Positions 9,914-19,300 of a DNA stretch of 64,000 bases are shown here, in pieces. Both the position numbers and the translations under genes were made by a program. Numbering within the stretch: position 1 is the first letter of the stretch; the number at the start of each line of letters is the position of its first letter. The notes below the pieces were generated by a model. The model did no database searches, was not told where the DNA came from, and was given only the letters and a program-made list of their open reading frames with translations. Source of the DNA: Mucilaginibacter xinganensis (lineage in GTDB: Bacteria > Bacteroidota > Bacteroidia > Sphingobacteriales > Sphingobacteriaceae); NCBI RefSeq assembly GCF_002257585.1, contig NZ_CP022743.1, positions 2,728,001-2,792,000 on the forward strand, read 5' to 3'.

Positions 9914-9921
9914 CAAAGATA
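9914..9921 (-). promoter_or_regulatory. queG -7 promoter box
   Basis: The minus strand reads TATCTTTG, an exact TAnnTTTG. It ends 6 bases before the ATG at 9907 and overlaps the alternative TTG start, which argues against that start. No clear -33 TTG is seen at the usual distance. Confidence 0.5.
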
Positions 9922-10009
9922 ATACAAATCAAAATTCTGCTTGAGACTATGTCAATATGTGTTTTTTAACCAGAAAGATAGTTTTTTAACCTAATTATGT
10001 TATTTTTTT

Positions 10010-10017
10010 TATTTTTG
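10010..10017 (+). promoter_or_regulatory. candidate -7 box for the STAS/SEC14-like gene
   Basis: TATTTTTG fits TAnnTTTG and lies 37 bases before the ATG at 10055. It sits in a T-rich tract, so a chance match is possible. Confidence 0.3.
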
Positions 10018-10054
10018 GTGTAGTTATTGTTGATACTTAGCAAATATACAACGT

Positions 10055-10426
10055 ATGCTTAAGCCAATTTATGATCTTCCTCCACATGTAGCCGGACTGC
10101 ATGCCTTTGACGAGGTTAGTGAAACGGAATATGAGGATGCACTTATTCAAATAATAGATAATTTACTTATAAAAAACAGCAAGGTGAATTTTGTGCTGGT
10201 GTTGGAAACCGATATAAAAAATTTTGCTTCCGGTGCCTGGTGCGGCAACATAAAAATAGGGTTTAGGTATTTTTTTAAATGGGGTAGGGTTGCGCTCGTA
10301 ACGGATCAAAAAAGTGTACTGGGCTATAGCGACTTGTTTAAATATATAATCCCCGGAAAGTTCAGGTATTTTCCGCTGGCTTGTCTCGATCAAGCTGTTA
10401 GATGGATTTCAATAAAAGAAAGATGA
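10055..10426 (+). CDS. STAS/SEC14 domain (SpoIIAA-like) protein
   Basis: A 123-residue soluble protein with no signal peptide. The order of strands and helices, FVLVLETDI near residue 50, GRVALVTDQ near 85 and a closing DQAVRWI helix, matches the SpoIIAA-like STAS/SEC14 family. Members of that family are small cytoplasmic proteins of unknown role in Bacteroidota, possibly binding hydrophobic ligands. It stands alone and converges on the deacetylase gene across a strong hairpin. The family assignment is from pattern only. Confidence 0.6.
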   Translation: MLKPIYDLPPHVAGLHAFDEVSETEYEDALIQIIDNLLIKNSKVNFVLVLETDIKNFASGAWCGNIKIGFRYFFKWGRVALVTDQKSVLGYSDLFKYIIPGKFRYFPLACLDQAVRWISIKER

Positions 10427-10442
10427 CCAAACCAAAATGTAT

Positions 10443-10487
10443 AAAATCAAAAGTCATTGTTACACTGCAACAGGGACTTTTGATTTT
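10443..10487. terminator. bidirectional terminator
   Basis: A perfect 13-bp stem pairs AAAATCAAAAGTC (10443-10455) with GACTTTTGATTTT (10475-10487). It lies between the convergent STAS-like gene and the end of the polysaccharide locus, and the A/T-rich stem base provides a U-tract in either direction. Confidence 0.8.
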
Positions 10488-10516
10488 AAATAATGTTGAT
10501 TATAGAGTTTTTTTGC

Positions 10517-11299
10517 TTAAAAGCTATGCCTAACATTGGCGCTGAAAGATTTTGTGGTCCAATATCCGCTGTCCAGTATGCGTCTAACTGTAAGTAACGG
10601 ATAGTTTTCATCACGTTTATCAGCCAATTGGAATGCAAGTTTAAAATTGTATTTCTTAAGTTCAGGCAAAACAGGTTTTTTCCAAACACCGAACGGATAA
10701 GCAAAATAGGTTATTTTTTTGCCTGTAATTTCTTCCAGCTTTTTTGTTGGCTTGTCAATTTGTACCGTCCAGTCGTCTTTCTTAGGGTTAGCATCATGCT
10801 TGTATTTATCTACCCTGTGGTGGTCCCAGGTATGGCTGGCAATTACGTTGCCTTCATCAGATAATTGCTTAACCTGTTCTTTGGTCATGTAATGCGGCCG
10901 GCCTAATGAAACGGTCATGATAAAATAAACCCCTTTAAAGCCGTACTTTTTTAATGTTGGCCGTGCTATTTCAAACTGGTCAAGGTCGGTATCGTCAAAA
11001 GTAAGCATAATGGGTTTGCTTGGTAGTGCAGCACCTTTGGTCAGGTAATCATACAGCTGATCGGGTAATATGGTATGATAGCCGCTGTCTGCAAGCATTT
11101 TCATATGATCCTTAAATGATTGCACGGGGATAATATAATCCTTGGCATTCTTTGAATCTTTTGGTCGCCAGTCGCGAATCTGGTGGTAGCAAACTATCGG
11201 AACCTGTTTGCGGGCCATAATGGCCGCATTATTACCTTGCGCAGATACAGCCAGGCCCGAAAAACAAAGGGCAGCTGCAGTAAAAAGTTGTTTTATCAT
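10517..11299 (-). CDS. polysaccharide deacetylase (CE4 / NodB domain)
   Basis: A 260-residue exported protein with a signal peptide ending near AVSAQG. The NodB-type domain has the catalytic TFDDTDLD motif (metal-binding Asp pair) around residue 100. The metal-binding His pair is in SHTWDHHRVD around 153, followed by AYPFG. CE4 enzymes remove N-acetyl or O-acetyl groups from polymers such as poly-GlcNAc, chitin or xylan. The VCYHQI opening is reminiscent of PgaB-type enzymes. It is the last gene of the leftward carbohydrate locus, 116 bases after the oxidoreductase, so it may be co-transcribed. Confidence 0.88.
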   Translation of the reverse strand: MIKQLFTAAALCFSGLAVSAQGNNAAIMARKQVPIVCYHQIRDWRPKDSKNAKDYIIPVQSFKDHMKMLADSGYHTILPDQLYDYLTKGAALPSKPIMLTFDDTDLDQFEIARPTLKKYGFKGVYFIMTVSLGRPHYMTKEQVKQLSDEGNVIASHTWDHHRVDKYKHDANPKKDDWTVQIDKPTKKLEEITGKKITYFAYPFGVWKKPVLPELKKYNFKLAFQLADKRDENYPLLTVRRILDSGYWTTKSFSANVRHSF

Positions 11300-11415
11300 C
11301 TGTAGATTATAGCGGGGATAAAATAATATATCAACGGCAAAAATAATATTTTTTTCTATTAGTTAATTGCAGAACATACAGTTTAGAGGCAAAGGGTATA
11401 AAATAGTTTAGTACT

Positions 11416-12516
11416 TTATAAAACAATTCTTTTACCTTCTTTGATAGATCTTTTAGCGGCATCCAATATCTCCATCACTATCATATTGTATTTTAATGAG
11501 GTGCGATCGTTATCTCCGCTTATCTTTTTTTGAAGAAAGGCATTAAAATAATTAACCGGGTCATTGTTCGGTTCTGTTAAAGGCTTTAAGTCTATCACAC
11601 TTTTTTTGTTTTCCCGCAACCGCATATTCAGTGTTTTCATATCCGAAGCATGTAAATAACCTTTTTCGCCAAATACCTCCAGATCTTTTATGCTGAAAGG
11701 CCATGCCCACGAGCCTTCAATTAAACCGGTAGCGGCAGGGTATTCCACCGTAATGGTGGCATCATCTTCAACTTTTGGGTAAACATTGGGCTTGTAATGC
11801 TTCGCTACTGCCGATACCGCAATTGGCCGTTGTCCGTGCATCAGCCAGGTCATTAAATTAGCTCCGTAACACCCGAAATCGTTAAGCGCGCCGGCGCCGT
11901 TTAATACCGGGTCGGTAAGCCATGCCAAAAATTCTTCGCTGCAGCCAATTTCACGCGGACCCTGGTGCCCGTCATGCGCCACCATTTTGCGGATAGCGCC
12001 AATGCTGTCTTTGTTAACAATGTCATACACCCCCTGGAAGGAAGGATACCAGGTAGTTTCGTAATTGGTTAGTACATGAATATGGTACTTTGCCGCAAGT
12101 GCTTCAATTCTTTTAGCCTGTATCAAAGTTGCTGCAAGGGGCTTTTCAACCATTACAGGGATGCCCAGCGGGGCGCACACTTCCACAACGTCAACATGGT
12201 TGCCAACAGCGTTGTAGCCTAAAACAATAGCAGGCTTGCGTTTGGTAACCATTGCTTTAAGGTCAGTAAAAAACAATGAATCCGGGATATGGAACTGTTT
12301 GCCATATTTCTCCCATAAGTGTTTGTTAGGCTCGGCTATCCCCACAATGTTTACACGGCCCTTACTGTAGTCGTTTAAAATATTGTAGATATGATCATGG
12401 TTAAGGCCGGCAACGCCCACCTTAACCATATTTTGTGCATTTACACCGGGAATAATAACAAGCATTAAAATAATTAATACAATTGCCTCAATGCTGCCTT
12501 TTACCGGGGTTTTCAT
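11416..12516 (-). CDS. exported Gfo/Idh/MocA family oxidoreductase
   Basis: A 366-residue protein. Residues of about 9-28 form a hydrophobic signal ending near NAQ, unusual because most family members are cytoplasmic NAD(P)-dependent sugar dehydrogenases. The Rossmann start is VKVGVAGLNHDH, in which the usual GxGxxG is degraded. The EKPLA motif near residue 120 is conserved. It lies 5 bases after the mannosidase stop and is surely in the same operon, so a role on released or modified mannose is likely. Related Bacteroidota proteins act as glycosidases through an NAD redox mechanism, which would suit an exported member. Confidence 0.85.
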   Translation of the reverse strand: MKTPVKGSIEAIVLIILMLVIIPGVNAQNMVKVGVAGLNHDHIYNILNDYSKGRVNIVGIAEPNKHLWEKYGKQFHIPDSLFFTDLKAMVTKRKPAIVLGYNAVGNHVDVVEVCAPLGIPVMVEKPLAATLIQAKRIEALAAKYHIHVLTNYETTWYPSFQGVYDIVNKDSIGAIRKMVAHDGHQGPREIGCSEEFLAWLTDPVLNGAGALNDFGCYGANLMTWLMHGQRPIAVSAVAKHYKPNVYPKVEDDATITVEYPAATGLIEGSWAWPFSIKDLEVFGEKGYLHASDMKTLNMRLRENKKSVIDLKPLTEPNNDPVNYFNAFLQKKISGDNDRTSLKYNMIVMEILDAAKRSIKEGKRIVL

Positions 12517-12521
12517 ACAGG

Positions 12522-14798
12522 TTATTTTTCGTTAGATAAAGAGTAAGGAACTGCAGAAGCTTTTGTACTGCGCAGTTTATTGGGCGTTGATGACATATTG
12601 TAGTTTATTACCGCGCCATTGTTCAGCATAGTGTGGCTTAACCATGTTAAATCGTAAGGTTTACCATTAACACTCATGGTGTTTACATACAGGTTGCTGT
12701 CACTGTTATTTGGTGCGTTTATAATTACTTTTTTACCGTTCTCAAGGTTAAGGGTGAGCTTTTTAAACAGCGGTGCACCTAACACGTACTGGTCAACTGC
12801 GGGGCAAACCGGGTAAAAGCCCATGGCCGAAAATACGTACCAGGCAGATGTTTGCCCGTTGTCTTCATCACCGCAATAACCATCGGGTGTTGCTTTGTAA
12901 AGTTTGTTCATCACATCGCGGGCATGATACTGGGTTTTCCAGGGCTCGCCGGCGTAGTTATATAAGTAAATCATGTGCTGAATAGGCTGGTTACCATGCG
13001 CATATTGGCCCATATTAACAATCTGCATCTCACGGATCTCGTGGATCACCTCGCCATAATAGCTGTCATCAAAAACAGGAGGCAGGGTAAACACCGAATC
13101 AAGCTTTGCAACAAATTGTTTTTTGCCGCCCATCAGGTTTATCAAACCCTGAATATCGTGGAACACGCCCCAGCTATAGTGCCAGCTGTTACCTTCGGTA
13201 AAGGCATCACCCCATTTAAAAGGATTAAAAGGGGTTTCGAACGATCCATCTTTATTTTTTCCGCGCATTAACCCGGTTGACGGGTCAAACAGGTTTTTAT
13301 AGTTCATACTGCGCTTTTTGAAGATCTCAATTTCTGAAGCAGGTTTATTTAATGCTTTACCCAATTGATAAATGGTAAAATCGTCATAAGCATATTCAAG
13401 CGTACGGGCTGCATTTTCATCTATCTTCACGTCGTAGGGTACGTAGCCAAGCTTGTTGTAATATTCAACACCTGTACGGCCAGTGCCGGCAGGGCCTGCA
13501 TTATTTGCGCCATGTACCAAAGCTTCATATAAGGTATTAATATCATAGCCTTTGCCGCCTTTTAAGTAGGCATCAGCTACTACGGAGGCTGAGTTATTGC
13601 CGATCATTACATTTGAGTAACCAGGGCTTGACCACTCAGGCAACCAGCCGCCTTCCTTATAATCATTTACAAGGCCCATTTGCATCTCTTTATTTATAGA
13701 CGGATACACCAGGTTAAGGAATGGATACAGCGCCCTGAAGGTATCCCAAAATCCGGTACCTGCAAACATATAGCCCGGCATGGTTTTGCCTGTGTATGGG
13801 CTGTAATGTATCACCTGGTTTTTGGCATCAACTTCGTACAGCTTATTGGGGAAGAAAAGCATGCGGTAAAGGCATGAGTAAAAGGTGCGGGTTTGATCAA
13901 CAGTACCGCCTTCAACAGTTAGGCGGTTTAATGTTTTGTTCCAAACATCTTTTGCTTTTTGCTCGGTAACGTTAAAACTGTCGGTGCCTTGTTCTCTTTT
14001 CAGGCTGATCTCGGCCTGCTCAATACTTACGAAAGATGATGATACCCTTAGGTGTACTTTTTCACCATGCGATGTTTTAAAGCCGATAACTGCCATAACG
14101 TGTTTGGCATGCAGCTCAAGCGAATCGGTTTGCGTACTGTCGCTGTAAGTGTGGGCCATTGTTATGGGCTTATCCACATAAATAACAAAATAATTTTTGA
14201 AGTTCTTAAGCGGGCCGCGTGCGTATTTTGTTGAGTAGCCGATGATCTTGTTCTCGCCCGGAATAACTTTGATGTATGAGCCTTTGTCAAACGCATCTAT
14301 AACTACGTATGAGCTATCATTTTTTGGATAAGTGAACTGGAACTGTGCCGTACGTTCTGTAGGCGTAACCTCGGCCAAAATATCATGGTCGGCAAGGTAA
14401 ACGCTGTAATAATAAGGCCTGGCGGTCTCGGCCTTGTGCGAAAACCAGCTGGCGCGGCCATTTTGCGACACTTTTAGGTGGCCGGTTACCGGCATAATAG
14501 CAAATTGACCGTAGTCATTCATCCATGGCGATGGCTGGTGGGTTTGCTTAAAACCGTTTATTTTATGGGCATCGTAGGTGTATTGCCAACCGTCACCCAT
14601 TTTACCTGTTTGCGGTGTCCAAAAGTTCATGCCCCATGGCAAGGCAATGGCAGGGTAGGTATTCCCGTTTGAAAGGTCGTACTTGGAGTCGGTACCCATT
14701 AGCGGGTTTATGTAATCCACAAGTGACGTTTGTTTAACGGGCTGTGCAAGGGTAAATAACGGCGCGAGGAGCGCTAAAGCAACGAATAGTTTTTTCAT
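12522..14798 (-). CDS. GH92 family alpha-mannosidase
   Basis: A 758-residue exported enzyme with signal peptide to about residue 18. The family signatures are clear: YINPLMGTDSKYDLSNG at the start, GTGFWDTFRALYPFLNLVYP in the middle, and CGDEDNGQTSAWYVFSAMGF near the C terminus. GH92 enzymes are calcium-dependent inverting exo-alpha-mannosidases (alpha-1,2, 1,3, 1,4 or 1,6) used by Bacteroidota on yeast mannan and N-glycans. The linkage cannot be read from sequence by eye. It follows susD after a 17-bp hairpin and precedes the oxidoreductase by 5 bases. It points to an alpha-mannoside as the substrate of the locus. Confidence 0.95.
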   Translation of the reverse strand: MKKLFVALALLAPLFTLAQPVKQTSLVDYINPLMGTDSKYDLSNGNTYPAIALPWGMNFWTPQTGKMGDGWQYTYDAHKINGFKQTHQPSPWMNDYGQFAIMPVTGHLKVSQNGRASWFSHKAETARPYYYSVYLADHDILAEVTPTERTAQFQFTYPKNDSSYVVIDAFDKGSYIKVIPGENKIIGYSTKYARGPLKNFKNYFVIYVDKPITMAHTYSDSTQTDSLELHAKHVMAVIGFKTSHGEKVHLRVSSSFVSIEQAEISLKREQGTDSFNVTEQKAKDVWNKTLNRLTVEGGTVDQTRTFYSCLYRMLFFPNKLYEVDAKNQVIHYSPYTGKTMPGYMFAGTGFWDTFRALYPFLNLVYPSINKEMQMGLVNDYKEGGWLPEWSSPGYSNVMIGNNSASVVADAYLKGGKGYDINTLYEALVHGANNAGPAGTGRTGVEYYNKLGYVPYDVKIDENAARTLEYAYDDFTIYQLGKALNKPASEIEIFKKRSMNYKNLFDPSTGLMRGKNKDGSFETPFNPFKWGDAFTEGNSWHYSWGVFHDIQGLINLMGGKKQFVAKLDSVFTLPPVFDDSYYGEVIHEIREMQIVNMGQYAHGNQPIQHMIYLYNYAGEPWKTQYHARDVMNKLYKATPDGYCGDEDNGQTSAWYVFSAMGFYPVCPAVDQYVLGAPLFKKLTLNLENGKKVIINAPNNSDSNLYVNTMSVNGKPYDLTWLSHTMLNNGAVINYNMSSTPNKLRSTKASAVPYSLSNEK

Positions 14799-14823
14799 TA
14801 AGAGTTAATAAGATAATAAGCTG

Positions 14824-14865
14824 TAAATATAAAAGACCGGTTGGATATCCGGTCTTTTATATTTA
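14824..14865 (-). terminator. hairpin between susD and the GH92 gene
   Basis: A perfect 17-bp stem pairs 14824-14840 with 14849-14865 around an 8-base loop; the GC core is GACCGG/CCGGTC. On the minus strand the stem ends in a run of U and A bases. It lies 6 bases after the susD stop, inside the operon, so it probably lowers transcription of downstream genes relative to susCD or protects the susCD message. Confidence 0.7.
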
Positions 14866-14870
14866 TAATT

Positions 14871-16367
14871 TTACCAACCTGTATTCTGGGTGAGCTTTTT
14901 GTTGGTGTTCATTTCCCTTTGCGGAATTGGCCATAACAAATATTGCGCTTTCATTGTAACCCCCTGTTCATTTGCCGTTGTTAACGCATCGCCAAAATTA
15001 TTATGGATCACATCGTAAATCATGTGCGTACGCTGAATGTCAAAGTAAGCTTTGTCTTCGTAAGCAAGTTCATGGTAGCGTTCTTTCCAGATCGCCTGGC
15101 GAAATTGATCTTTTGAAAGGCCACTTAGCGCAGGCAACAGCGCACGGGCCCTGATTTTATTTACCTGGGCATAAGCATCAGCTGTTGGCCCGTTAACTTC
15201 ATTGCTGGCTTCAGCGTAAATCAGCATTGCTTCCGGCAAGCGTAAAAAGGTCCAGTTTTCGTCGCAGATCCCGTTGCCCAAAGCGCTCTCTACATGAAAA
15301 AATTTATAAAGACAATGCTCACCAAAAACTACCGTTTTACTTGCATCGCCATATTGCGGGTAGCTTGAGAAATAAAACTGGCGCTCTTGTGTGCGCAAGT
15401 CACCTGCTTCGTAGCTTGCAAAAAACTCATTGGTAGGTATCATAGCTCCTAAATGGTCGCCATAAGCTCCAACAGGTAAATTAAAGGGAACAGTTAACTG
15501 CGTAATTGCATTTGTAGATACGCCGACTAAATATTGTGCCTGGAAAACTAATTCGCCCTGGTTTTTGTGTGCGTTGTCATGCAGGTAGGCATAGTTATCA
15601 AAAAGGGAGTAGTTAGTAAGTACCTTTTGAGCTTCGGCAGCGGCAAGTGCATAGTTTGCAGTGGCTTGCATAGGATAACCGGCCGTGGTAAGATAAACGC
15701 TCGCCAGCAATGTGCTGACCGCGCCAAGTGATACCCTTCCGGTTTGATCTGTTGCCGGTAAGCCCGACGTTTCGGCCGCTTGCAGATCGCTTATTATTTG
15801 CGCATAAACCTGCTTGTAATCGGTACGGGTAGGATAAAGATCAGGGCTGTCAATAGTTACTGATTTGGTTATCAGCGGTACATCGCCGTAAAGCCTTACC
15901 AAATGGTAGTAAAAGAAAGCCCTTAAAAAGTAAACTTCGCCCAAGAACTTCTTCTTAGCGGCATCGTCCATAGCGACACCCGGAATGCGTTCAAGCGCAA
16001 GGTTTGCGTTGGCAATAGCGTTGTAACTGTTTTGCCAAACATCCTCAAAGCCTGGATTAACTGCATCGGTACGCTGATGGATCACGTTGCTGTTATTAAC
16101 ACTTTGGCCTAGCGATGTTGCGTGGCCGGCAAATAGTTCCAGTGTAATAAAAGGGGCCTCGCCATAAGCATCCCCGTTTTGAAAAAGATGGAGCTGGTTA
16201 TAAAGGCCGTTAACAAAGGTTTGCGCCTGCGACGCCGTTTGAAAATAATTTGTTTTTACAAAGTTGCTGTTATCTTTTTCATCAAGATATTTTTTGCAGC
16301 TGCTTATTGTAAATGTCAGGAGCAGTAGCATTAACCCGATCCTGTATTTTGTTATATTAAATTTCAT
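14871..16367 (-). CDS. SusD/RagB family glycan-binding lipoprotein
   Basis: A 498-residue outer-membrane lipoprotein with lipobox ISSC near residue 24 and the KKYLDEKD start common in SusD proteins. The helical TPR-like scaffold with AFFYYHLVRLYGDVPL around 150 and the C-terminal WPIPQREMNTN are family hallmarks. SusD proteins cap the SusC pore and bind the target oligosaccharide at the cell surface. It starts 22 bases after the susC stop and is co-transcribed with it. The ligand, given the GH92 neighbour, is probably an alpha-mannoside. Confidence 0.96.
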   Translation of the reverse strand: MKFNITKYRIGLMLLLLTFTISSCKKYLDEKDNSNFVKTNYFQTASQAQTFVNGLYNQLHLFQNGDAYGEAPFITLELFAGHATSLGQSVNNSNVIHQRTDAVNPGFEDVWQNSYNAIANANLALERIPGVAMDDAAKKKFLGEVYFLRAFFYYHLVRLYGDVPLITKSVTIDSPDLYPTRTDYKQVYAQIISDLQAAETSGLPATDQTGRVSLGAVSTLLASVYLTTAGYPMQATANYALAAAEAQKVLTNYSLFDNYAYLHDNAHKNQGELVFQAQYLVGVSTNAITQLTVPFNLPVGAYGDHLGAMIPTNEFFASYEAGDLRTQERQFYFSSYPQYGDASKTVVFGEHCLYKFFHVESALGNGICDENWTFLRLPEAMLIYAEASNEVNGPTADAYAQVNKIRARALLPALSGLSKDQFRQAIWKERYHELAYEDKAYFDIQRTHMIYDVIHNNFGDALTTANEQGVTMKAQYLLWPIPQREMNTNKKLTQNTGW

Positions 16368-16389
16368 GATGTTCTACTTTAATATTTAA

Positions 16390-19300
16390 TTAAAAACTGG
16401 CATTTAACCCAAGCAGGAAAGTCCTTGGTTTTGGATAATCATAAAACAGTATTCCCTGGGTAAAGTTGCTTGATGCGTTATAAGTTGATGTTTCAGGGTC
16501 ATAACCGGTGTATTTGGTTATCAGGAACAGGTTTTGGGCCTGGGCATAGATCCGTAAACGGCTCATCTTAATTTTTTGAACAATTGAAGTAGGGAAGTTA
16601 TAGCCAAGTGTTACTGTTTTACCGCGGATAAATGAACCATTTTCAACCTTGGTTGAATAAATTTCGGTTTGGTAACGCACATAAGCAGGCCTGTCTTCAG
16701 CGATGTCTGTATTTTGATTGGTTGGCGTCCATGCATTAAGTACAGTAGCGTAGCTGTTTGCCTGGCCGGTTCTGTCCTGACCGGAGTGCCGGGTCAGGTT
16801 CATTACCTGGTTGCCGTAGTTAAATTGTAACTCAACAGCAAAATCGAAATTTTTATAGCGGAACGAGTTGGTAAATGTGCCGTAACCATCCGGAATTGAT
16901 TTGCCCAGTACCGTTTTGTCATCGGCTGTGATTTTTCCGTCACCGTTTTTATCAAAGATCTTTAAGTCGCCTGGCAGCAGTCCGTACTTGGCAGCTTCTG
17001 TAGCCTCAGCTGTTCCCCAGGTACCCAATACTTTATAACCCCAAAATGTACCTGCAGGTAAACCCACCCGCATCAGGTTAAATTGCGACAAAAATGTTGG
17101 GGCCAGAAAGATATCATCATTACTGTCACCAAGGTTCAATATTTTGTTCTTTAAAAACGAAATATTAAAGCTGGAGTTCCAGGTGAAGTTTTCAGTTTTT
17201 ATGTTAACCGTATTAATCGTTAGCTCAATACCTTTGTTTTCAATGCTGCCTATGTTTTTATAAACGCTGGTAAATCCGCTGGTTTCAGGTAGCGGAGCAT
17301 TCAGCAGGAGTGCTTTGGTCTTCTTTAAATAAGCATCAGCTTCCAGGGTAACCCGGTTGTTAAACAAGCCGAAAGAAACGCCAAAGTCATACTCAGCAGT
17401 TTTTTCCCATTGCAGGTTATCGTTGCCGATGCTGGTTAAGTTGGTGCCGATAGACTGTGCCCCGTTAAACGGATAATTGACGGTATTAATGTTGGCAAGT
17501 GAGTTGTACTGTCCAATTTCAGAGTTCCCGGTTAGCCCATAGCTTAACCTAAATTTTAAGTCAGATATTATTTTATTATCCTTCAGAAAATCTTCCTGTG
17601 AAGCTCTCCATGCCAGCGCTGCCGAAGGGAAAAAACCGTACTTGTTTTTTGAACCAAATCGTGATGATCCGTCTTCACGGCCGGTAACAGTTAACAGGTA
17701 TTCATCTTTATAAGCGTAATTCAACCTGCCGAAAAACGATTGCATTTGCCATGCCGTATAATTTGACGATGGTAAGCCGGGTATGGTACCCGCACCCAGG
17801 TTGTAATAACCGTAATAGTTATCAGACAAGCCCTGGGTTGATCCGTATGAGCTTAATTGTGAGAAGTTTTGACGCTCAGTACCCAACACTACATTTAATG
17901 AGTTGTCTTTACCGAATTTTTTATTGTAGGTTAAATGATTTTCCCACTGCCAAAAGGTGTTATTATATTGGTTTATGGAAGCTGAGCTATAGCTTTGGTT
18001 AATGGTTGATCCGCCAACAAGTCCTGATTGCGAATGCGGCTCGGTGTTGCTGGAGGTGGTAACGCCTATAGTTGTGCGGAAATCAAGACCTGGAAAAAAG
18101 TTAATATTTGCATAGCCATTTCCGCTAAACACCCTGTTAAAATGCAATGAGACAATTTCATTAGCTTGTGCTACCGGGTTGTCACCGCCTTCCATATTAG
18201 GATAGTCGGTTCTTTTTCCGTAGGTACCATCAGGGTATTTTATCGGGATGATTGAAGGCATTTCAACAAGCATGCGCGGGATGTTGTTGCCGCCGGTGCC
18301 ATCATCCTGGGTACGAGTTTCACGATTGCCGTAATTTAATGTCGCACCAACCTTTAACCACGATTTTATCTGGTTATCAAATGTTAAACGGGCATTGTAG
18401 CGTTTTTGATAGCTGTTGATGATAATCCCTTCATCATCAGCATAGTTTAAAAACAAACCATAATTCATTTTATCCGTACCATCAGTAAATGACAGGTTAT
18501 GGTTTTGGCTAAATGCATGCCGGGTAGTAGCATCCTGCCAGTCAACGTTATACAAAGGGTTTAAATTTGAATCGAATAATTTGCCTATTAAATTTGTACG
18601 GATCAGCGTAGGGTTATCATCCGCATATTTACCGGCGGCCCAGCCAACCGGATCGTACTTTTTAATATTTGCGTATGATTGATCTTCAACTGCTAAAAAC
18701 TGCTTTGCATCAAGCACTTTTAGCTTGCGGGCTAAAACACCAACACTTCCGTAAGCATCGTAACTTACCGAGCCGCCCTTTTTATTGGTTCCTCTTTTGG
18801 TGGTAACCAATATTACACCGTTTGCGCCGCGTGTACCATATATTGCGGTTGAGGATGCATCTTTCAGCACGTCTATTGACAACACGTCATTAGGATTAAT
18901 AGATGCGCCGCCTTCAGTCCAAACCACTCCGTCAACAACATACAGCGGATCGGTACTTGAATTTATAGAACTATAACCACGGATCCTTATTTTTGTTGCA
19001 CCGCCCGGCGCGCCTGAATTGGTTGATACGTTAACACCTGCAATTTTACCGGCAAGTTCCTGTTCAAGGTTAATAGCAGGGCGTTCCTGTAATTGTTTTT
19101 CGTTTACGCTGCCTACTGAACCGGTAAGGTCAACTCTTTTTGAGGTTCCGTAACCTACAACCACCACTTCGCTCAGCGAGTTTTGGCTTTCAGCTAGTTT
19201 TACATCAACTGTTTCACGATTTTGAACCGGTACTTCCAGCGTGCTGTAGCCAACAAAGGTAAAAACCAGCGTTGCGCCGCCATCAATATCATTTAAAATA

